The translations under genes were made by a program, and so were the position numbers. Shown one piece after another: positions 57,550 to 64,000 of a stretch of DNA of 64,000 nt. Every line of letters starts with the position of its first letter. Positions within the stretch are counted from its first letter, which is position 1. This DNA comes from Cyclaneusma minus (Eukaryota > Ascomycota > Leotiomycetes > Marthamycetales > Marthamycetaceae), in NCBI GenBank assembly GCA_037179335.1, contig JAKZHN010000006.1, forward strand, positions 310,001-374,000. Reading direction: 5' to 3'. Under the pieces are notes generated by a model. It was not told where the DNA came from. It did no database searches and was given only the letters and a program-made list of their open reading frames with translations.

Positions 57550-58019
57550 CAGCGCTCCCAGTAGTTGAACCAGCAAACTGGCAAACCCGTTGCACCATGG
57601 TTTGGTTCTGGTTGGTTCAAGGTATAAACTGGCCTGCCTGGTTTGGTTTGAGGTTTTCTTTTTTAACTGGTTTAAACCACCCAGACCGGTTCAAGCTAAC
57701 AATAGGCCAAATTTTTAATTTGTGGGCTAAAACTGCAAAATTACCCGATCATCAACCATGGAAAACATAGGTATTCGAGCCAGGGCTGGCAGTAGTTTAA
57801 ACAGTCCAGTTTGGGGTTCAAACTGACGATTCAGTCCAGTTTGAAGTCCAAACTGGTAATTTAGTCCGGGCCGACGGCATTTTTAGAAAAGAATTAACCA
57901 AAATAGCAAATCATTTTTGTATTTTTGCTTAATATTGAATTTGATTTTTTAACTCAAACTGCAGTTCCTTACAATCCGTCAACTATTGCCAGCCCTCATT
58001 CAAACTACTGGGAGCCCTG
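57550..58019. mobile_element. hAT-like nonautonomous element (outer) overlapping the F-box gene's 3' end
   Basis: Left end CAGCGCTCCCAGTAGTTGAA and right end, read on the opposite strand, CAGGGCTCCCAGTAGTTTGAA form inverted repeats starting with hAT-like CAG-x-G. The flanking 8-mers GCTGAAGG and CATGAGGG match only at five of eight positions, so a target duplication is weakly supported. The interior is AT-rich and noncoding, and contains a second, better-defined element. The right terminal repeat forms the last codons and stop of the F-box gene. Confidence 0.55.
57781..57997. mobile_element. hAT-like MITE nested inside the outer element
   Basis: Ends CAGGGCTGGCAGTAGTTT (left) and GAGGGCTGGCAATAGTT (right, opposite strand). 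The flanking 8-mers ATTCGAGC (57773-57780) and ATTCAAAC (57998-58005) agree at six of eight, both differences being G-to-A. 217 bp, noncoding. Its terminal sequence resembles the outer element's (CAGGGCTSSCAGTAGTT), so the two are probably related. Confidence 0.6.
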
Positions 58020-58839
58020 CATGAGGGCGGGGAAATTCACCTGAAGGTCTCTCGCCCAGCACCATATCTCCCATACCGTCAACACGGATCCGAAATCCCA
58101 CAACCAGCAAGAACATGATGATGTAATCAAACACCGTGTCCATCCTGTTCTGGAACTCCATAGCACACAGGCCCGACAGCCACGCCTTATCCAGCATCGC
58201 TACATTGCAGTCGGAGTCCTTCCCCGATGCCATACTCTCAGAGCCAATATTCGGGAAACTAAGCCATGTAATCGACTTGGGGCAGGCCAGCGACCACGTC
58301 TCCGCGGCAAGAGGCGAAGGCTTCAACTCCACGATATCAATGTTCGCGCAGCATCTCTGCCTCCTCATCGACAGCGGCGCAACCAGAAGCTCTTCCAACT
58401 TGCCACATCCCGAGCATTTCTTTCCGGCTTTCACAAGTCGCCAGAATTGCGGAATGCTTATTTGGTCTGCAATGTGGTTATAAAAGACCAACCGGAGTGG
58501 GCGCAACGCGGAGGCACGAAAACATATAAACGCGGGCATGGACGCGATGAATTCGTGCGCACGGAGGTTTGTGTGGCTCAATTCGAGGGCGCTTCGGAGG
58601 TCGAGGTAGTAGATTATCTGGGTGAGGAGTTCGGGTGGGAGGACGGAGAGTGTGCCCAGGTTGGCACGTTTGGCTGGACCAGATAGCGTTTGGACGTGTG
58701 GACGGTCGACGAAGATGGGGCTGAAGATGGTGGACGGGATGTGGGCTTGGTCGCCGTAACAATACCAGTTGGCGGGGATACGGGGAGGGCTGTGAGGCAC
58801 ACGAAGAGGGCGTGATGGGCGGCTGGATGATTGGCCCAT
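58000..58839 (-). CDS. F-box domain protein
   Basis: Single exon of 279 codons from ATG 58839 (MGQSSSRPSRPLRVP); the frame is open further upstream, but that part looks like leader sequence. Residues 63-100 form an F-box-like segment: 'LGTLSVLPPELLTQIIYYLD' followed by LRSALELSHTN. A Cys-rich stretch follows (CSGCGK ... RRQRCC, about residues 155-185). The start MGQSSS fits an N-myristoylation site. F-box proteins recruit substrates to SCF ubiquitin ligases via Skp1; the substrate is unknown. The final residues (GLPVV) and the stop are encoded by the terminal repeat of a hAT-like element, so the original C-terminus may have been replaced. Confidence 0.72.
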   Translation of the reverse strand: MGQSSSRPSRPLRVPHSPPRIPANWYCYGDQAHIPSTIFSPIFVDRPHVQTLSGPAKRANLGTLSVLPPELLTQIIYYLDLRSALELSHTNLRAHEFIASMPAFICFRASALRPLRLVFYNHIADQISIPQFWRLVKAGKKCSGCGKLEELLVAPLSMRRQRCCANIDIVELKPSPLAAETWSLACPKSITWLSFPNIGSESMASGKDSDCNVAMLDKAWLSGLCAMEFQNRMDTVFDYIIMFLLVVGFRIRVDGMGDMVLGERPSGEFPRPHAGLPVV

Positions 58840-59938
58840 GGCGAAAGTTGTTGAATGCTTGGGATGGAAGGTGGGGAGACGTGAGAAGTAGAGTGGCCTG
58901 AGATGTGAAGTGGTATCGCAAGGGACGGATGAGACGAAGTCGTATGCATGACTATTGAACCGACCTTTTGCGCCTTGCGCATGTGCGTGAACCGATGATT
59001 CTAGCCATCCGACAATGCCAATAGCTCGTCTCCGTGATTGATTGCGAACCTCGCACAGATAGCATTGGACAAAACACGTGCATGACAAAAGGAAAGAGCC
59101 AGAGAAGAAACTCGAGAAGGTTCAGCCTCGTATAAAAGATGTAAGATAGTCGAATAGCGGCCACAGATACCATGATGCCACGCTTGCGGCTCACCATTGC
59201 TGCGCATTTAAACTGTGAAATAGCAACTCCCTCGGGAGGCCACGAGAAAAACCTTTTGTTTCTCTGGGGAGAAATATTCAAAACCAAGTAACAACGTCAT
59301 TGCAAGCCAGTAAACACATGTGAGAAAGACTGAGTTGAACTGAGCAGGAGCGAACCATCAGGGAACCTCTACCTTGCTTCTCTTCCTTGAGCAACCCACG
59401 AAGGTCGTCGAAAGTTAACATTATTGCATTACGCCAGACAGAAACAGAAAATTCTCCAACAAAGCTGTCAAAATGGAGATGTCGAGCAAGAGCTTTCCAA
59501 CGAGCCCAGAATCGTAAGAAACGGACCTGGGTTGGTGGTTTGGCGCGGAGAAGTATGGTTGGTAGGAAGGGTAGGCAAGAGGGCCCGGGCCATCGAGGCC
59601 GGTGGAGGGGGCCGGACGGTCGATGCGCAACAAAAGTTCAGGAGAAGAAGCGAGGCAGGTGATTGGATCACCCGAGTCTTTCGTCGATTACCGAGATGGG
59701 TGTTAGCGACGAAAGTGTTTTGAATGATTGACAGCGAGAATGCAGTGCAAAGGTATTTCTCTCGAGCCCTCCGCTTCTCACCAAACCACAGATCTCTCCC
59801 CGTCTGGCCAACCCAGCAACAATATCAGCCCTCCGCTTCTCACCGGACCGCAAATCTCTCCCTGCACTGCGGACACGTTTCTTTACCAGCCCCCTAACGC
59901 ATTATCACTCCTTGATCGTCTCCGATGGACGAATCAAG
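58840..59938. other. Intergenic region, no supported gene
   Basis: About 1.1 kb between the F-box start and the end of the membrane-protein gene. Plus-strand frames at 59387-59723 and 59728-60252 lack domains, and the latter is antisense to the membrane protein. Confidence 0.5.
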
Positions 59939-60517
59939 CTACCTCTTCATCTCCAGCGAGGACCACGCCCCCAGCAGAAAACACAAAAAAGCCGGCACAT
60001 CGACCGCCCACGACCTTCTCCAATGCATCTCCAACCACTCCTCCAGTGCCGGCATCGCACTCCCCTCGGGCTCATCCCTCCAAATCCTCTCCAACAGCCC
60101 CAACGCCTTCTTTCCCCAACCCACCAAATGCGCCATCGCAAAAAGCGTACCTGTCGCATACCATCCCCTCGGCTCACAAAACCGTGACAAACGCTTCATA
60201 TTCAGCAAGGGCATCGGATGAAGAGAGGCATAATTGGCGAATCCGGAGATAATGGTGACGGGGAAGCAGACCAAGATGACCCAGACGCCATGGCCCCACA
60301 TACCACCCCAGCGCTTGAACCAGACGGGAAGGACGGATGCTGCGTGGGAAGAGAGGGTGGGGGAAGAGGTTATGGCTGGTTGGGTGAAGTTGGAGAGGAA
60401 AGTGTATTCGTCGTAGGCGAATTGGAGGGCGATGGTGGAGGAGACGAGGGGAATGAGGCGCAGAAGGGTCGGGTCGATGAAAGAGGTTGGGTGGTTGAGA
60501 CCGAGGAAGGACAGCAT
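59939..60517 (-). CDS. Small multi-pass membrane protein, DUF1772-like (tentative)
   Basis: ATG 60517 (MLSFLGLNHPTSF) gives 192 aa in one exon; an earlier in-frame ATG at 60631 is less convincing. Four hydrophobic segments are visible: 'LLRLIPLVSSTIALQFAY', 'GHGVWVILVCFPVTIISGFA', 'WYATGTLFAMAHLVGWG' and 'AVDVPAFLCFLLGAW'. A central 'PVWFKRWGGMWGHG' and the four-helix size recall DUF1772/anthrone-oxygenase-like membrane proteins of ascomycetes. The match is by eye only. No cluster partner is nearby, so a role in secondary metabolism is not supported. Confidence 0.62.
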   Translation of the reverse strand: MLSFLGLNHPTSFIDPTLLRLIPLVSSTIALQFAYDEYTFLSNFTQPAITSSPTLSSHAASVLPVWFKRWGGMWGHGVWVILVCFPVTIISGFANYASLHPMPLLNMKRLSRFCEPRGWYATGTLFAMAHLVGWGKKALGLLERIWRDEPEGSAMPALEEWLEMHWRRSWAVDVPAFLCFLLGAWSSLEMKR

Positions 60518-61195
60518 GGTTGGGTGTTGAAATCGATGAGGATTTTTCGACTGCTGGTGTGATCTGAGAACTTGATAAAATCCGAGCGGAGCTGCGATGA
60601 CCAGAGTTGTCTGCTGTCTGTGGTTTGACACCTACCTAGGCAAATAGACACAATTTGCAATCGCAACGCGTAGGTAAAGACGACAAGAGCTCGCAAAAGA
60701 CGAAAGAAAGGAGTTGGCTTCGTCGCTGTGAAGCAAAAACGAGATAGGTTTTTCCAACAGACTTCGCCGTTCTGTTTAACTCGCTGCTCCAGTTCAGCTC
60801 GATCAGATCATTCTTCTGACATCTCAACGCTGCGCCGCTGCTATGCACAATCGGACGATTCTGGTTGAAAGCTTCTGAAGAGAGAATGACCTGATCCGCA
60901 GCCGAAACCCCACTTACAATACGCCCTCTCTCCTTCGTTCGAAATAATGGACGTTCACATAAAAAGCTGACGCTTACTTAAGCATCTCACAATACTCATT
61001 TGCTATTGGCCCTTGCCCCCTTAACCCCACCTAAGGACCCTTGTCTCTCTCGGTTCCTTCGGAACAGCGTCATCGATTCCATCCCAGAACATCCTCAATA
61101 CTGTGCACGGCGCGCCACGCTTTCGACCGCCTATCGATGCGCAATAAATCGAGAAGAGCCGGGACGGCCCGATGCGGCCCGAGGCGGTCCGAAAT
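60518..61195. other. Upstream region up to the AT-rich border
   Basis: About 680 bp of balanced composition with no supported gene. It ends in a GC-rich stretch (GGCCCGATGCGGCCCGAGG) directly abutting AT-rich DNA. Confidence 0.5.
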
Positions 61196-64000
61196 TTTAT
61201 TTCTATTTAACCAATTAATAGCAAATTGCCATTTTAAGGTTTAATTTTTAAAATTGCAAAAATTATTTTTTTTATTTTAATTTAACTATTATTTACATTT
61301 TAAATTTAAATATTTAAAATAGCTGTTTTTAAGCTTAAATTCTCTTTTATTTATAAATAATCTAACGCTTTTTTTTGGTAAAATTAAAGCTAATAGCGCC
61401 AAATTTATTTAATAATTTTTTTCGCCGCTAATACCTTTTTATTTTTAAGCACCGTTTTAAATTTAAAAAAATAAAATCTAATATAAATAGCGAAATAGGC
61501 TTTATTTTTATTGGTTTTTATAATAAAAAAAATTATAGCCTATATTTTTTTAAAAGGAAAGGCTTATATTTTATATATAATAGAAAAATTGGAATTGTGA
61601 TTAGGATGAATTATTATTATAAAATAATCTTGAAAATGCCTTTATAATTTTAAGCAAATTTATTAAAAAGACTTTAAAATTAATATATAATAAATATGGA
61701 AGAATTGTAAAAACAAGGCAAATTAAAGCAAAGGGCCAAGTTTAAAAATAACATTTAAATAGCAAAAGAACCAATTATATAAATTATAAAATAGAAAAAA
61801 GCAAGTTTATAAGCAGATGATAATAAAGCTATATAATATACAATTATATTTACAAAGTTTAAAAAATATTTAATATAGGTATAAAATAGTATTTCAAAAT
61901 ATAATTAAAACAATCATTATTTTATTAGGAAAACCTTTAATTAAAAAGCTTTTTTAAAAAACCTAAGCCAATAGCAAAATTCTCTATTTTTTTTAATTTC
62001 TTTTTATTATTATTGGTTTTTAGCTTTTCTTTTCTTTGCTATCTTTATTATTTTTGTTATTATTACCCATTAAAATATTTTTATATTTTTATATTAAAGA
62101 TATTTTAACCTGTTTAATAAAATTAATAAAGGCGCTAAAAATAAACCTTTTAGCTAAAGCCATGCTTTTAGGCTGGGAAAAAGAAATCCATTTAAAAAAA
62201 AATTATAGGCAAAAAACTAAAATATCCTATTTTATTAGGCTTGCTAAAGCAAATTAAAAATATTTTTATAAAAAGAAGCAATAAGGAGTTTTATAAGTAT
62301 TATTGGCGAATTTGAAATTAATATTTTAAATGCAATTTTATATTTAAATATAGGCTGTAAAATTAATAGCTTAAGCGCGGGCTTAAATTAATATTTAAAA
62401 AAATGTATATTTGGTTTATATTATATCAATTGCAATTATTATTTATATATGGTTAATTTAAATATAAATATAAAACAAAATTGAAAATTTAATAGCGCCC
62501 GCTTTTATTAATTTTATAATATTGCTTATAATAGCAAAAGGGTTTATAGAAATTTTAGCTTTTAAAAAAGCACGGCTTATATTTAATAGGGTTTTTTTGA
62601 GGTATAAAATTAAAATTTATAATAAAAAAGCTTTTAAGCTATTGCAAAATTAGCTATATTATTAGCAAAAAGAATAGGATATTAAAAATTGATAATATAA
62701 TAATAAATAGCGGCAATTCTTTTATTTTGATTTTTTTAATAATTAATATAAATATAAATGGTTTAAAATTTGGATTTATCCAATTAATTTTTTCAAAAGC
62801 CAAAAAGCTTTATATTAAAAATTTGGTAAATTAAAAATATTAACATTTTTAATATATATGCAAATAATTATTATTTTTTTATTATAGGGATTTTTTAAAA
62901 TAATATTGTATAAAAGTTTCTTGCAATAACTTTTTTTTATTGCTTTAAAAATGGCCGGGCGAATAAATGCTTTTTTTAAAGATTTTTATTAAAATATTTT
63001 AACTAGTAAAAAATTTAAAAAAATGGAACTTTATAGCTTTTTTTTAAAATTTTGCTAAATATAATAAAAGATTTGGAAAAAACCAATAGTGTATTTATAA
63101 AATAAAATCCAAATAGAATAATATTATAAATAAAAAATCCAATAGTAGAAAAAAAACTTTAAAGGCATTTATTTTTTATATATAAAAACCCTGCCAAAAA
63201 AAGCTATAATAAAATAGCTATTAAAAAAGGCTAGAAAATTAAAAAAGTCCTAAATTTAGCAATTAAAAAATTAATAATAATATTAAAAACAATTTAAAAA
63301 AAATGCAAATTATTAAATTAAAAATTTAATATAGTAATATATAGGCTGCGCGTATTTTTTTAAAAAAGGCAAAAAAGCCAAATTTAAAACAAAATCAGTT
63401 ATTTGGCGCAAGCCGTCGCTATATTAAATTGCTAGCTATAATATATAAATTAGCGGGGAAAATTAAGAAACTAATAAAATAATAATATTAAAATTTTAAT
63501 AGCCGGAGAAAATAAAAGCAAAATAATAATAAAAAATTAATTAATTTAGATGCTAAAAGCAAAAAACAAAATTGTAAAAGCTTTAAGTATAAAAAGCATA
63601 TAGATTATAAATCGCAGATTAAAAAATTAAAGCAAATAATTTAAAAATTAAATATATCTTTTTAATACGATAAATAGCTTAATTATTTCCGGCAAAAAAG
63701 CCCGATTTTGGATATTTGACTATTTATAATTAATAAAGCTTAGTTTTAAATATTTCGAAGTCTAGAATATTAAAGGGAAAAATAATTATTATATTGTATT
63801 AAAGACCAAATTTGCGAAAAAATTATAAAGTATATATATCAGGCCCGCTTATATAATAAGCGAAAAGCCATGCATATATATTTAAAAGCGCTGTTATTTA
63901 ATATCTAAGAAATAGCGGCTATTTTTATAGTTAGAATTAATGTACTTTTTTCATTAATTTTTCATTTAATATATATAATTTAATTTAAAGCTAATAAAGC
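61196..64000. repeat. AT-rich, RIP-degraded repeat block (right)
   Basis: Abrupt change at about 61196 from GC-rich to extremely AT-rich sequence that continues to the window's end. Stops occur in all frames. A 73-codon frame at 62036-62257 is AT-driven and not accepted. I could not identify the parental element here. Confidence 0.85.

Noticed and set aside
59728..60252. 174-codon plus-strand frame
   Set aside because: Mostly antisense to the small membrane-protein gene; low-complexity Pro/Ser/Thr composition.

Overview
The window looks like a chromosome segment from a filamentous ascomycete (Pezizomycotina). The genes have short GT-AG introns (about 50-350 nt). They encode fungal families: the DASH subunit Spc34, a fungal rhodopsin-fold membrane protein, a T1-type RNase and a Sas2-type MYST acetyltransferase. 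Gene-rich balanced-GC DNA alternates sharply with very AT-rich, gene-free DNA, as in genomes with repeat-induced point mutation (RIP). A leotiomycete is my guess, with low confidence.

Layout. Positions 1-17965 and 61196-64000 are AT-rich repeat graveyards. In the left block, frame-shifted and stop-ridden Ty3/gypsy remnants can still be read: a reverse transcriptase on the minus strand near 5.2-5.8 kb, and a reverse transcriptase plus integrase on the plus strand from 9.1 to 11.1 kb. A pair of about 170-bp LTR-like direct repeats lies at 11.53 and 15.34 kb. At the border (18-23.4 kb) are two decayed copies of an unrecognised gene with a Myb/SANT-like segment. The left copy is cut off by the AT-rich block. 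The right copy is split by an 893-bp hAT-like element with an 8-bp target duplication and also carries two in-frame TGA codons. Each copy ends in a roughly 110-bp imperfect palindrome.

The core (24.4-61 kb) carries ordinary housekeeping and accessory genes: a membrane AAA+ ATPase with an RRM-like domain, a LEA-like mitochondrial protein, a Sas2-type MYST acetyltransferase, a small predicted mitochondrial protein, a nuclear-looking protein of the family often labelled 'BTB domain transcription factor', proteasome subunit Rpn3, TFIID/SAGA subunit Taf12, DASH subunit Spc34, a conserved acidic protein, a rhodopsin-fold (Pth11-related) membrane protein, a catalase, an F-box protein and a small membrane protein. 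No biosynthetic cluster or operon-like grouping is evident. Neighbouring genes share no clear pathway, although Sas2 and Taf12 are both chromatin/transcription factors.

The most striking structure is at 51.4-53.1 kb. A T1-family ribonuclease gene is interrupted, just after its catalytic histidine codon, by a 1150-bp foldback element. The element's long inverted arms contain GAGCTG/CAGCTC and GGAGGCT minisatellites, and it is flanked by TA on both sides. The gene continues in frame on the far side if the element and one TA are removed. Two smaller hAT-like or MITE-like elements were found at 33.68-33.92 kb and 57.55-58.02 kb; the latter appears to supply the last codons and stop of the F-box gene. 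No tRNA, rRNA or CRISPR array was recognised.
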